A DNA stretch of 64,000 bases, from positions 49,781 to 113,780 of the forward strand of contig JAPJOH010000003.1 of assembly GCA_030826265.1 (NCBI GenBank). The letters are read 5' to 3'. This document shows positions 34,217 through 42,083 of the stretch, in pieces. The notes under the pieces are model-generated. The model did not search any database. It had not been told where the DNA came from and saw only the letters and a list, made by a program, of their open reading frames with translations. The DNA is from Collinsella aerofaciens. GTDB lineage: Bacteria > Actinomycetota > Coriobacteriia > Coriobacteriales > Coriobacteriaceae. The translations under genes were made by a program, and so were the position numbers. Each line of letters opens with the position of its first letter. Positions within the stretch are counted from its first letter, which is position 1.

Positions 34217-34876
34217 CTACTCTCCGAGCATCTCTTGGAGCTTGGCCGCCACGGCGTGACCCAGGCTCTCATGGCTTTCGGGCATCATATGCAGATAGTC
34301 GATATCGCCCGGCTCGGCAAACTCCGCTGCATTCAAAAAGTCGCAGCCAAACTGCTCGGCTACGTGCGCATAGTATTCAGCAAAATGCTCCGAGGCCTCG
34401 ACGGAACGCTCGTCAAAATCGGTCATATATACATCGGCGATTTGCGGCTTGATCTTGATAGGTGCCATCAGCAGAATACGCGGGCAGGGTGCAGCATTGG
34501 TCCAGGGAAATGCACGCACCGCGCGAATCAGCGCCATGGTGCCACGGGCAATATCGGAGGCCGTCACACCAAAGACCGTCTTGCAGTCGTTGGTTCCCAG
34601 CATAATAACGATCGCATCCAGCGGCTTATGGGCCTCGAGCAGCATCGGCAGTGCGCGGATGCCGTTAAGATTGGTGTTCAGATGGCACATGTCGTCGCGT
34701 ACCGTCGTGCGGCCGTTGAGGCCTTCTTCAATTACATGCCAGCCCTCGCCTAAGTCACGTTGGGCCACGCCGCACCAGCGCACATCCTGCGCATAGCGCA
34801 CCGCGGTGCCGTCGCGCATGCCCGCCGGATCGTAACCATAGGTGTTGCTGTCGCCAAAGCATAGAACGTTTTTCAT
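34217..34876 (-). CDS. SGNH/GDSL-type esterase
   Basis: This 219-residue protein has the SGNH hydrolase blocks: VLCFGDSNTYGYDP with the catalytic serine (block I), GLNGRTT with the block II glycine, IVIMLGTNDCKTVFG with the block III asparagine, and a C-terminal DYLHMMPESHESLGHAVA with the aspartate and histidine. It is most like arylesterases and probably deacylates small esters in the cytoplasm, since no signal peptide is seen. The substrate is unknown. It is separated from the next upstream gene by a terminator. Confidence 0.85.
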   Translation of the reverse strand: MKNVLCFGDSNTYGYDPAGMRDGTAVRYAQDVRWCGVAQRDLGEGWHVIEEGLNGRTTVRDDMCHLNTNLNGIRALPMLLEAHKPLDAIVIMLGTNDCKTVFGVTASDIARGTMALIRAVRAFPWTNAAPCPRILLMAPIKIKPQIADVYMTDFDERSVEASEHFAEYYAHVAEQFGCDFLNAAEFAEPGDIDYLHMMPESHESLGHAVAAKLQEMLGE

Positions 34877-34895
34877 CGTAAGCCCCTCGCTCAGT

Positions 34896-34927
34896 AAAAA
34901 ACCGACGGAAGCAGCCTCTCCCGCCGG
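34896..34927 (-). terminator. terminator after the TIGR02452 protein gene
   Basis: Minus-strand arms CCGGCGG and CCGTCGG are followed by TTTTTTAC. Confidence 0.65.
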
Positions 34928-34954
34928 CTCGACCCATCTGTCAGCACGTACCGA

Positions 34955-36031
34955 TTACAGGTACTTGCGCCAGTCGTCCTCGTCCTCATCATCCTCGGTA
35001 GCAGCTTGGATCTGCTCGGCGGCGCGAGCTGCCGCAGCGCGAGCGGCAACCTGGGCATAGGACTCCTCGTTGCGCTCGGGGAAGTTTGCCAGCACGTGCT
35101 CGAACTTGGCAAAATCCTCATCCCAGCGCGTAGAAGGCACGGCAAAGAAGACTTGCTTGACCTTAAAGTCGCCCGACGCGAGCTCCTTGCGGAAGAGCTC
35201 GGCCACGGCCTCTGCGTCAAAGCCGTTGTTGTCGCAGCCCCAAGCGCCCAGCACGAGCTTCTCGCGACCTAGCTCGTCGCAGATGGCAAGCACAAAGCGA
35301 ATGCGGTCGCGCAGGGCATCCAGCAGAGCATCGTCGCTCACGCGATACTCCTGGCGGGCGCGCTTAACGTTGGGCGCGGCGGCCACGATCACGTCGGCGT
35401 ATGCATGCACGTGGTTGCGGTCGAAGCGCACCGCAGGCACCACCAGCGCACGGTTTCGGTAAAGCTCGCAGTTGATGTTGCGGCGACGGTTCTCGCCGTA
35501 CCATTTGCGCTGCTTATCGAGAACGTTGTACAGATACGAATCGGCGCACAGCGTGGCCTCCTGGCCCAGATAACCCTGAATATAGCCACCGCCCGGATTG
35601 GTGAACGAGGCAAAGGCGAGCACGGCCATGTCGCAGAACTGCGCATAGCCACGACCGTTGTCCAAGATGGCCTGCGTGGTGGAGGCATCGAGCACGGTGA
35701 CCTCGGGCAGAACCGGAGCGGGCTCCTCAGCAGGCGCGGACTCAGCTTCGGCGATTTCCTCGGCAGCCTCCGCGCCCTCGACGTCCTCGGCAACCTGTTC
35801 TTCGGTGGCCACAGCACTCTGAACCTTGGCCTTCATCGCCGAGACAAAGCCGGCAGGCATACCGTCAAACTCGCGAACACCGGCAAGCGAACGCTCGATA
35901 TCCTTGGCGCACGCTTCGGACACAGTTGCCACGTGACGCTCGGCGGCCTTGGCACGGGCCTCGCGCTTGGGATTGGGCTGACCCGCTCGGTTGGACCTGC
36001 GGTTACGGTTCCTGTTGTCGACGTCTGCCAT
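34955..36031 (-). CDS. TIGR02452 family protein (PARG-like macrodomain)
   Basis: This 358-residue protein carries in its second half the TIGR02452 pattern, including LAFASFTNPGGGYIQGYLGQEATLCADSYLYNVL and VVAAAPNVKRARQEY-type blocks, then LVLGAWGCDNNGFDAEAVAELFRKEL. Relatives resemble the catalytic core of poly(ADP-ribose) glycohydrolases, so removal of ADP-ribose is plausible but not shown. A basic N-terminus (RNRNRRSNRAGQPNPKREA) and a long Ala/Glu/Pro linker near residues 75-110 precede the domain; an acidic tail ends it. The start follows GAAAGG. Confidence 0.75.
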   Translation of the reverse strand: MADVDNRNRNRRSNRAGQPNPKREARAKAAERHVATVSEACAKDIERSLAGVREFDGMPAGFVSAMKAKVQSAVATEEQVAEDVEGAEAAEEIAEAESAPAEEPAPVLPEVTVLDASTTQAILDNGRGYAQFCDMAVLAFASFTNPGGGYIQGYLGQEATLCADSYLYNVLDKQRKWYGENRRRNINCELYRNRALVVPAVRFDRNHVHAYADVIVAAAPNVKRARQEYRVSDDALLDALRDRIRFVLAICDELGREKLVLGAWGCDNNGFDAEAVAELFRKELASGDFKVKQVFFAVPSTRWDEDFAKFEHVLANFPERNEESYAQVAARAAAARAAEQIQAATEDDEDEDDWRKYL

Positions 36032-36097
36032 AAGTGGTCACCTTTCTCGGTCTCTGCCGCTATCGGCTTTTCCCATCCATGATACCCCGCCGCGTAC

Positions 36098-36123
36098 AAA
36101 AAAGACGGCCCCGAAGGACCGCC
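36098..36123 (-). terminator. rho-independent terminator after the Bax-inhibitor-1 gene
   Basis: Minus-strand arms GGCGGTCC and GGGCCGTC around a TTCG loop are followed by TTTTTTG. Confidence 0.8.
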
Positions 36124-36169
36124 TTTCGCATCGATTTGCACGCACGGCAAGCACCGCCGCAATTCGCCA

Positions 36170-36865
36170 CTAGTCGCGACGGCCGAGGATGTTCAGAATG
36201 CGCAGGAACACGTTGATAATATCCACGAACAGGTTAGAGGCCATAAGCACGGCGTTGGGCAGCGTAGGCGGCACCGTCGTGGCAACATAGGTGTCGTAGC
36301 CAATAAAGCCGGCGAACACCACGATCACGATCAGGTCGGTGATGGTCTGTGAGACGCCCATGAACATCAGCACGATCTCAACCAGAATAGTAGCGAGCAG
36401 AATGCCAAAACCGATGCCATATACGCGCTGGAAAAACTTGGGGAACGTCACGCCCAAGGCGCCAAAGACAAAGGTGATGGCGGCCGTGGCGATAAAGGCA
36501 GTGTTGATGGTGGGCAGGTCGTAGTTGGCAAGGCCAAACGACGCGGTCAGGCCAAAGGTGCTCGCAAAGATTACGTAGCCCACAAGGGACAGGCCCACGG
36601 ACTGCTTGCTGGCGGCGGCCGACATCATGACCATGCCGACGATGGTCAAAATAAATGAGCCAAAGACCAGCGGCAAAGCGGCGCCGCTCATCATCATGCG
36701 CGCAAACGACATGGTGCTCGTAAAGTAAGCACCGACGCCCATGGCGCAAAAGCCCAAAAAGATCAGGGCAGACATGACAAGGTTGTACGCGCGCGGCGAC
36801 ATCTCCTTGGCGCGGCTTGCGCCGCTCTCGACGGGGCCGTTCTGATAGCCCTGGATATCGTTCAT
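36170..36865 (-). CDS. Bax inhibitor-1/YccA family membrane protein
   Basis: This 231-residue protein has seven hydrophobic spans and family features: GVGAYFTSTM after the first span, FGLTASFGLANYD, and the C-terminal FVDIINVFLRILNILGRRD. Relatives form calcium-leak channels (BsYetJ) or interact with FtsH. The exact role here is unknown. The start is the ATG at 36865 with a weak GAAAGG further upstream. A clear terminator follows. Confidence 0.85.
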   Translation of the reverse strand: MNDIQGYQNGPVESGASRAKEMSPRAYNLVMSALIFLGFCAMGVGAYFTSTMSFARMMMSGAALPLVFGSFILTIVGMVMMSAAASKQSVGLSLVGYVIFASTFGLTASFGLANYDLPTINTAFIATAAITFVFGALGVTFPKFFQRVYGIGFGILLATILVEIVLMFMGVSQTITDLIVIVVFAGFIGYDTYVATTVPPTLPNAVLMASNLFVDIINVFLRILNILGRRD

Positions 36866-36949
36866 AGGTTCGTCCTTTCAAAAAGTGCCGTGAAAGACGG
36901 CGCAGCAGGTGACAAGATTCCTGTCATTGTACCCGAATGCCGTACGTCC

Positions 36950-37288
36950 TTACCCACGGCGCTCGCCCTCGAGCGTACGGTCGAATGCCCACACCCACCA
37001 ACGCATCAGATGGGCCTGCGAACCATCTGGTCGTTCGCGCGTCTGGTCCTCCAGATACAACTCGGTCGCGTGCCCGCCAAAACGCACCTTATAGGTTGCC
37101 GTACGGATGCCGTGAACCGTCAGGCCAAACCCAGTGGTCGAGACAATCTCGTCAATCGTAAAGCAACGACCGTCGACCCAGCAGACGGTGACCGGCACGA
37201 CCTGTCCGCCCGCGAGGATGCGAGCCACGACGTCCACATACTGCTTGTGCACGCGCCGAGTTTTGCCATCTGTCTGTCGATATTCCAT
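36950..37288 (-). CDS. hypothetical protein, 112 residues
   Basis: This protein begins MEYRQTDGKTRRVHKQYVDV and is rich in beta-strand-forming residues, with TVCWVDGRCFTIDEIV and VRFGGHATELYLED in the middle and an AHLMRWWVWAFDRTLE tail. I do not recognise it. The ATG at 37288 has GGAGG only one base upstream, which is unusually close. An ATG seven codons earlier (37309) has no ribosome binding site, so the true start is uncertain. It diverges from the pit phosphate transporter gene. Confidence 0.6.
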   Translation of the reverse strand: MEYRQTDGKTRRVHKQYVDVVARILAGGQVVPVTVCWVDGRCFTIDEIVSTTGFGLTVHGIRTATYKVRFGGHATELYLEDQTRERPDGSQAHLMRWWVWAFDRTLEGERRG

Positions 37289-37477
37289 GCCTCCTATTAT
37301 CGAACGCATGTTTGCATGTTGTAAAGCGAACAGACTGTGGTTTTGGAGTGTCGTAGTAATCGCACGTGTCCGCATGGCGTGTTAGCAAAAAGAACACCCG
37401 CGGTCAACAGGGCTAATATTCAATTTTAGTGCCAAAAAGTTCACTTCTCCCATCAGAACTCGGTAAAGAGACCCGCA

Positions 37478-37487
37478 GGAGGTGATA
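37478..37487 (+). promoter_or_regulatory. orphan full-length Shine-Dalgarno sequence upstream of pit
   Basis: AGGAGGTGAT is a ten-base match to the complement of the 16S rRNA 3' end. The next ATG (37498) comes 10 bases after it and opens only three codons, MFL and then TAA. The pit ATG is 51 bases further on, with its own weaker GAGAAAG site. Confidence 0.45.
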
Positions 37488-37538
37488 CGATTTATCATGT
37501 TTTTGTAACGTGTCTGCAAACTTCGAGAAAGCCCATAT

Positions 37539-38588
37539 ATGGACGTAACGTTCTCAACCTTCCTCGGCCAAATTGTGTCGAACCCAGTCCTTGCCGTCAC
37601 CGTGATCCTCGCGTTGGGCGCCATCTTCGTCAATGGATGGACCGACGCGCCCAACGCCATCGCGACCTGCGTCACTACGCGTTGCATGCCCGCCCGCGCC
37701 GCCATTCTCATGAGCGCCGCATTCAACTTCCTCGGCGTGCTCATCATGACGCACTTTAACGCGAGCGTCGCCAACACCATCTCACATATCGTCGACTTTG
37801 GCGGAAACAGCACCATGGCGCTCGCCTGCCTATGCGCGGCGCTGTTCTCCATCGTCGTCTACGGCGCCACAGCGTCGCGTTTTGGCATCCCCACCTCGCA
37901 AAGTCACAGCCTTATCGCCGGCCTGACCGGTGCCGCCATCGCCCTCGGCGGTGCGAGCAGCGTCAACGTCCACGAGTGGATGAAGGTCATCTACGGTCTG
38001 GCGCTCTCCATCGGCCTGGGCTTTGTCATGGGCTGGGTCCTGTGCAAGCTCGTCTCGATTCTTTTCGCCGCCGCCAACAGGCGACGTGCCAATGTCTTCT
38101 TTAAATACGCTCAGATCGCGAGCGCTGCGGCCATGAGCTTTATGCACGGCGCGCAGGATGGACAGAAGTTCATCGGCGTGCTCTTTTTAGGTGTGGCCTT
38201 TGCCAGCGGCCAAACGAGCGTCGGCGATGCAGGCATCCCCATCTGGATTATGCTGCTGTGCTCGGCCACTATGGGTATCGGCACCAGCGTGGGCGGCGAG
38301 CGCATCATCAAGTCCGTCGGCCAGAGCATGGTCAAGCTCGAAAAGTACCAGGGCTTCTCCGCCGACCTCGCAGGCGCCGCAAACCTGCTGCTTGCCACCC
38401 TTACCGGCATCCCCGTGTCCTCCACCCACATCAAGACCTGCGCCATCATGGGCGTCGGTGCCGTCAAGCGCCTTTCGGCCATCAACTTTGGCGTGGTCAA
38501 GGACATGATGTTCACCTGGTTCTTTACCTTCCCCGCCTGCGGACTCATCAGCTTTGTCATGGCCAAGCTGTTCATGATGTTCATCTAG
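37539..38588 (+). CDS. pit: low-affinity inorganic phosphate transporter, PiT family
   Basis: This 349-residue membrane protein carries the two PiT signatures: GWTDAPNAIATCVTTRCMPAR near the N-terminus and GTSVGGERIIKSVGQSMVKLEKYQGFSADLAGAANLLLATLTGIPVSSTHIKT in the second half. It imports metal-phosphate complexes with protons or sodium. About ten spans are visible. The start has GAGAAAG seven bases upstream. The DUF47 partner gene follows 67 bases later, and together they complement the pst system 6 kb away. Confidence 0.93.
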   Translation: MDVTFSTFLGQIVSNPVLAVTVILALGAIFVNGWTDAPNAIATCVTTRCMPARAAILMSAAFNFLGVLIMTHFNASVANTISHIVDFGGNSTMALACLCAALFSIVVYGATASRFGIPTSQSHSLIAGLTGAAIALGGASSVNVHEWMKVIYGLALSIGLGFVMGWVLCKLVSILFAAANRRRANVFFKYAQIASAAAMSFMHGAQDGQKFIGVLFLGVAFASGQTSVGDAGIPIWIMLLCSATMGIGTSVGGERIIKSVGQSMVKLEKYQGFSADLAGAANLLLATLTGIPVSSTHIKTCAIMGVGAVKRLSAINFGVVKDMMFTWFFTFPACGLISFVMAKLFMMFI

Positions 38589-38655
38589 TCAAACCGAGCG
38601 TCCATCCGGACCGTAATACTTCGCCCACCCGTCTTCGCCTCGAAAGGACCCACTC

Positions 38656-39279
38656 ATGGCAAAGAAACCCGATTCGTTCTACTTCGACAACTACGTCGCC
38701 TGCGCCGACCTTGCCGTCCAGGCCGCCGAGCTGCTCACCAAGATTTTCGAGAACTTCGACCCCGCAAAGATTCACGATATGCTCAACAAGATGCACGCGA
38801 TCGAGCATGCGGCCGACAAGAAGCACCATGAGCTTGAGGACGCCCTGCTCACGGCCTTTATCACCCCGCTTGAGCGCGAGGATCTGGACCTGATGAGCTG
38901 CTCGCTCGACACCGTGCTCGATCGTATCGAGGGCGTCGTGCAGCGCGTCTACTTCACCAACATCCAGAGCATCCACCCCGATGCCATCGTGATCGCCCAC
39001 AAGGTGACCGACGCCTGCCGCGCCATGAAGGACCTGATGGTCGAGCTGCCCAACTACCGCAAGTCCAAGACCCTGCGCGAACTCGTCATCCAGATCAACA
39101 CGATCGAGTCCGAGGCCGACGAGCTCTACATCAACGCCATGCGCAACCTGCATGTCAACGGCAAGGATCCGCTCGAGGTCATCGCTTGGCGTGACGTGTA
39201 CGCCTTCCTGGAGTACTGTGCTGACTGCTGTGAGAATGTGGCCGATGTTGTGGATTCGATTGTCATGAAGAACAGTTAA
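38656..39279 (+). CDS. DUF47 (PhoU-like) protein, PiT accessory
   Basis: This 207-residue, all-helical protein belongs to the DUF47 family, which is related to PhoU and is nearly always encoded beside pit. It begins MAKKPDSFYFDNYV and has HAIEHAADKKHHELEDAL and VIQINTIESEADELY, the repeated E-x3-D/E metal-binding style of PhoU-type bundles. It probably tunes PiT activity. It sits in the same unit as pit, with GAAAGGA upstream. A long palindrome follows its stop. Confidence 0.9.
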   Translation: MAKKPDSFYFDNYVACADLAVQAAELLTKIFENFDPAKIHDMLNKMHAIEHAADKKHHELEDALLTAFITPLEREDLDLMSCSLDTVLDRIEGVVQRVYFTNIQSIHPDAIVIAHKVTDACRAMKDLMVELPNYRKSKTLRELVIQINTIESEADELYINAMRNLHVNGKDPLEVIAWRDVYAFLEYCADCCENVADVVDSIVMKNS

Positions 39280-39303
39280 TTGGGGGTACGTGTCCCGGCG
39301 GTC

Positions 39304-39382
39304 GCGGGCCCGGCCACTAATAACCTTTTTCACTCCGGCTGCAAGCAGAGTCGTTCAAAAGGTTATTAGTGGCCGGGCCCGC
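39304..39382. repeat. 79-bp perfect inverted repeat
   Basis: Exact 26-base arms (39304-39329 and 39357-39382; outer part GCGGGCCCGGCC) surround a 27-base centre. A further GGTACGT (39285-39291) and ACGTACC (39389-39395) pair frames it. It follows the DUF47 gene and resembles the element at 25474-25593 in layout and GC-rich outer arms. Confidence 0.85.
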
Positions 39383-39407
39383 TCCCTTACGTACCACCAT
39401 TGGGAAC

Positions 39408-39499
39408 TTTGGCTGATAGTTATAGCGCAATGGGGGTTTGGCTGAAGGGACATTTGGTATCCGTTCAGACACTTTGGCCCTCGATGAGCGTTTGGCTGA
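39408..39499 (+). repeat. three copies of TTTGGCTGA in a T-rich stretch
   Basis: TTTGGCTGA occurs at 39408, 39437 and 39491, and once more at 25645, also downstream of a long palindrome. The surrounding DNA to 39564 is far more T-rich than its neighbours and keeps an in-frame hydrophobic reading into the nitroreductase gene, without a ribosome binding site. Confidence 0.5.
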
Positions 39500-39564
39500 T
39501 TGCTGCTTGGATACTGTTTGGGTTACTTTGGGTTTGTTTGATTTTTAATTGTTGGAGGGCTTGT

Positions 39565-40095
39565 ATGTCTTATTTGGATCTGGCTCGGGGTCGGTATTCT
39601 TGTCGTGAGTTTGAAGATCGGGCTGTGGAGCAGGCTGTGGTGGATGCTATTGTTGAGGCTGGGCGTATTGCTCCTTCTGCTTGTAATAACCATCCAACCC
39701 GTGTGATGGTGTTGGATACGCCTGAGCTTCTGGAGAAGGCTGCTGCTTGTCAGCCTCGGTTTGCTCGCGATGGGTCTATCTTTGGCGCTCCGCTTATCTT
39801 CCTTATTTGCAGCGTTACCGATGATGCTTGGGTGCGCCCGTATGATCAGATGAACTCGAGTGCCATCGATACTTCGATCGTCTGCGATCAGATGATGATG
39901 GAGGCCACCGAGCAGGGCCTGGGAACGTGCTGGGTATGCCATTTTAAGCCTGAGGTGGCACAGGAGCAGTTCAACCTGCCCGAGGGCGTCTATCCCTATC
40001 ACATGCTCGTCTGCGGATATCCTGCCGACCACATCGCCGATCCCGAGCATCGCGAGGCCCGTACCATTTCCCTCTCCGACTTCCTCCTCAAGTAG
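39565..40095 (+). CDS. nitroreductase family protein
   Basis: This 176-residue flavoprotein-like protein begins MSYLDLARGRYSCREF, with RIAPSACNNHPTRVMVLD, DTSIVCDQMMMEATEQGLGTCWVCHF and a C-terminal YPADHI segment, all in the order of FMN-dependent nitroreductases. It probably reduces quinones, flavins or nitro compounds with NAD(P)H. The ATG at 39565 is five bases after GGAGGG. Codon use changes within the gene: the first third favours T-ending codons (GCT, CGT, GGT), the rest GC-ending codons like its neighbours. A terminator follows. Confidence 0.85.
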   Translation: MSYLDLARGRYSCREFEDRAVEQAVVDAIVEAGRIAPSACNNHPTRVMVLDTPELLEKAAACQPRFARDGSIFGAPLIFLICSVTDDAWVRPYDQMNSSAIDTSIVCDQMMMEATEQGLGTCWVCHFKPEVAQEQFNLPEGVYPYHMLVCGYPADHIADPEHREARTISLSDFLLK

Positions 40096-40142
40096 ATTTT
40101 GGGACATGCCCTAAAACCTATCCTTGACCGCTCACCGGTTCG

Positions 40143-40180
40143 CCGAGTTCTGCGCCACTATGTGCAGGGCTCGGTTTTTT
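40143..40180 (+). terminator. rho-independent terminator after the nitroreductase gene
   Basis: Arms CCGAG and CTCGG with an inner CTGC/GCAG pairing are followed by TTTTTT. Confidence 0.7.
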
Positions 40181-40204
40181 ATGTTGCGCGCCCCGGTACA
40201 GTCA

Positions 40205-40235
40205 TAAAAAAGGACCCGCAAGCTGCGGGTCCTTT
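40205..40235 (-). terminator. rho-independent terminator after divIVA
   Basis: Minus-strand arms AGGACCCGCA and TGCGGGTCCT are followed by TTTTTATG. It closes the whole ftsZ-pst-ylm block. Confidence 0.85.
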
Positions 40236-40261
40236 CTAGGCACTAAATTGTAGGCCGAATG

Positions 40262-40936
40262 TTAGTCCAGGTCGTCGGCAGCGAAGTTGTCGATCGGGGC
40301 GAAGGGATCGGCCACGGGGACAACCGGGTCAGCGACGGGCAGCGGCTCGGCGGGAACAGTCACCGCAGGAGAAGCGGCGGAACCGACCGGCGTGGAGGCC
40401 ATGAGGTCGGCCGGGAAGGAGTTTTGGGCATCGTCCATGAAGTGCTGGATGAGCTTGAGGTACTCGGCCTTGAACTCCTCACGGGAAGCCTTGAGACGAT
40501 CGATTTCCTCGAGCTCGGCCTGCTTCTCGGTCAGAGCCTGGCGGATAACCTCGCGTGCCTTGGCGTCAGCCTCGTTGCGGATACGCTCAGCGTTCTCATT
40601 GGCATCGTTAACGATGGTCTCAGCGGTCTGCTGGGCAGCGATCAGGGCAGCGGAAATCTGGCGCTCCTGAGCGGAGAAGTCAGGGGCGGGAGCAGCCACG
40701 GGGGCGGCAGGAACGGCCTGGGCGGGGGCATCCTGAGCCTGGGCAAGTTGAGCCTGCGCATCGGCAAGCTGCTGCTCGGTAGCAGTCAGACGACCCTTAA
40801 GGTCGACGATCTTAGCGAGCATAGCGTCAACCTCAGAGGACAGCGTCTCCAAGAAGACGTCGACCTCGGCAGGATCGTAGCCACGCTTGGCCTCAGAGAA
40901 AGTCTGAGCCTGGATGTCTGCAGGGGTAATAGCCAT
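40262..40936 (-). CDS. divIVA: DivIVA-domain protein
   Basis: This 224-residue protein begins with the DivIVA N-terminal pattern, MAITPADIQAQTFSEAKRGYDPAEVDVFLETLSSEVDAML, followed by coiled coil, an Ala/Pro-rich linker near residues 70-85, more coiled coil (ANENAERIRNEADAKAREVIRQALTEKQAELEEI) and an unstructured Pro/Val tail. DivIVA proteins bind curved membrane at poles and septa and direct growth or division machinery. It is the last gene of the ylm-type block, with yggT 61 bases upstream. Confidence 0.9.
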   Translation of the reverse strand: MAITPADIQAQTFSEAKRGYDPAEVDVFLETLSSEVDAMLAKIVDLKGRLTATEQQLADAQAQLAQAQDAPAQAVPAAPVAAPAPDFSAQERQISAALIAAQQTAETIVNDANENAERIRNEADAKAREVIRQALTEKQAELEEIDRLKASREEFKAEYLKLIQHFMDDAQNSFPADLMASTPVGSAASPAVTVPAEPLPVADPVVPVADPFAPIDNFAADDLD

Positions 40937-40997
40937 AACAAGTCTCCTTTTTCATCGCCTCGGCGCTACACGCCCGACGTAAGTTACTAAGTCAGTT

Positions 40998-41279
40998 CTA
41001 CACGAGTATACCTATAAGAAGCTGCAGAACCAGCCTCTGCACCAACTGCAACGCAATAATCGCAACGACCGGCGAAAAATCGATACCGCCCATTGGCGGG
41101 ATGAAACGACGGAACAGGTTGAGCCACGGACCGCACACGCTATCGAGCACCGCGGCAATATCCTGAAGCAAACCACCCTGCTTCATGGGAATCCACGTCA
41201 TAAAGCAGTAGACGACAATGAGCGTGGAATAGAAGTTGAACAGCGTGTTGACCAGCTGGACGATAGTGTAGATGTTGAT
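40998..41279 (-). CDS. yggT: YggT (YlmG) family membrane protein with a probable AUC start
   Basis: Reading from 41279 gives 93 residues, the normal YggT length, with two spans (IVQLVNTLFNFYSTLIVVYCF and the C-terminal PVVAIIALQLVQRLVLQLLIG) and the family segment CGPWLNLFRRFIPPMGGIDFSPVVAIIAL. There is no in-frame ATG, GTG or TTG before ATG 41201, which would remove the first span. AGGAG lies six bases before an ATC at 41279; an ATT is two codons earlier. I infer the ATC start. The sepF stop is 21 bases upstream. The family takes part in membrane organisation near the septum. Confidence 0.75.
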   Translation of the reverse strand: MNIYTIVQLVNTLFNFYSTLIVVYCFMTWIPMKQGGLLQDIAAVLDSVCGPWLNLFRRFIPPMGGIDFSPVVAIIALQLVQRLVLQLLIGILV

Positions 41280-41300
41280 GGGAATCTCCTCGTCTTGTCT

Positions 41301-42023
41301 TTACTTAAGGTAGCCGTCGGCACGAAGCTTCTTGAGATCGGAATCTTTGACCTCGCAGCCGGCGGGCAACACCATGAACACGCGGTCGCCCACCTCCTTG
41401 ACCGTGGCGCCCAGACCGCAGGCAAAGCCGTAAGAGAAGTCCAAGACGCGCTTGGCAACTTCGGTGCGTACGCCCACAAAAATCAGTGCGACAGGCTGCT
41501 TGGTGCGAACGCGGCGAACCACGGTCTCCACGTCATCATAGCTCTCGGGGCGCAGGACATAGGCCGGCAGCTGCGGCGTGGCGTTGATGATATTGCTCGC
41601 ATAGGCCGAGGCATCGCTCGGTGCAGGCGCGGGCGCAGCGGCGGCACGGGCGCGGGTGTTCTCGGCGTAGCTCGACGGCGTGTCATAGGCACCAGGACGA
41701 TAACCGCTCGCAACACTGTCCTGCGAGCGCGAAGGCGGGTTATACGTCGTGGCATGGCGGGAGTCATCGCCGACCAGCTGCCCGGAGCGTGTATACACAG
41801 CAACCGACTCAGCTTCACCACGGCGCGTCTGACCAAGCAAGCCGTTGCTCGGCTCGTCTTGGGTGTAGAAGCCCTCGCCCGAAGCACCGCTGTAGCCGTT
41901 GCCCTGATAGCCATCGTCATAGCCATCATCGTAGCCGTAGTCGTCGTCCTGGCCATAACCCTGGTCGTAACCCTGCTGGCCGCCCAGGTGCATCTTATTT
42001 TTAATCTCGTCAAGGAAGCCCAT
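41301..42023 (-). CDS. sepF: cell division protein SepF
   Basis: This 240-residue protein begins MGFLDEIKNKMHLGG, a membrane-targeting amphipathic helix, then has a long Gly/Tyr/Asp-rich linker (QGYDQGYGQDDDYGYDD), and a C-terminal SepF domain (residues about 155-240: YVLRPESYDDVETVVRRVRTKQPVALIFVGVRTEVAKRVLDFSYGFACGLGATVKEVGDRVFMVLPAG). SepF ties FtsZ to the membrane in bacteria that lack FtsA, which fits the absence of ftsA here. The ATG at 42023 follows GAGAGGA. It is co-transcribed with yggS and yggT. Confidence 0.93.
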   Translation of the reverse strand: MGFLDEIKNKMHLGGQQGYDQGYGQDDDYGYDDGYDDGYQGNGYSGASGEGFYTQDEPSNGLLGQTRRGEAESVAVYTRSGQLVGDDSRHATTYNPPSRSQDSVASGYRPGAYDTPSSYAENTRARAAAAPAPAPSDASAYASNIINATPQLPAYVLRPESYDDVETVVRRVRTKQPVALIFVGVRTEVAKRVLDFSYGFACGLGATVKEVGDRVFMVLPAGCEVKDSDLKKLRADGYLK

Positions 42024-42083
42024 GGTTGTGTCCTCTCGCGGTTTAGTGCAGGCGCCCCGATAATCAGTGCGCACTTCAGAGCC

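Noticed and set aside
39400..39564. In-frame N-terminal membrane anchor for the nitroreductase
   Set aside because: The frame is open and hydrophobic, but this follows from its T-rich composition; the ribosome binding site and family start are at 39565.
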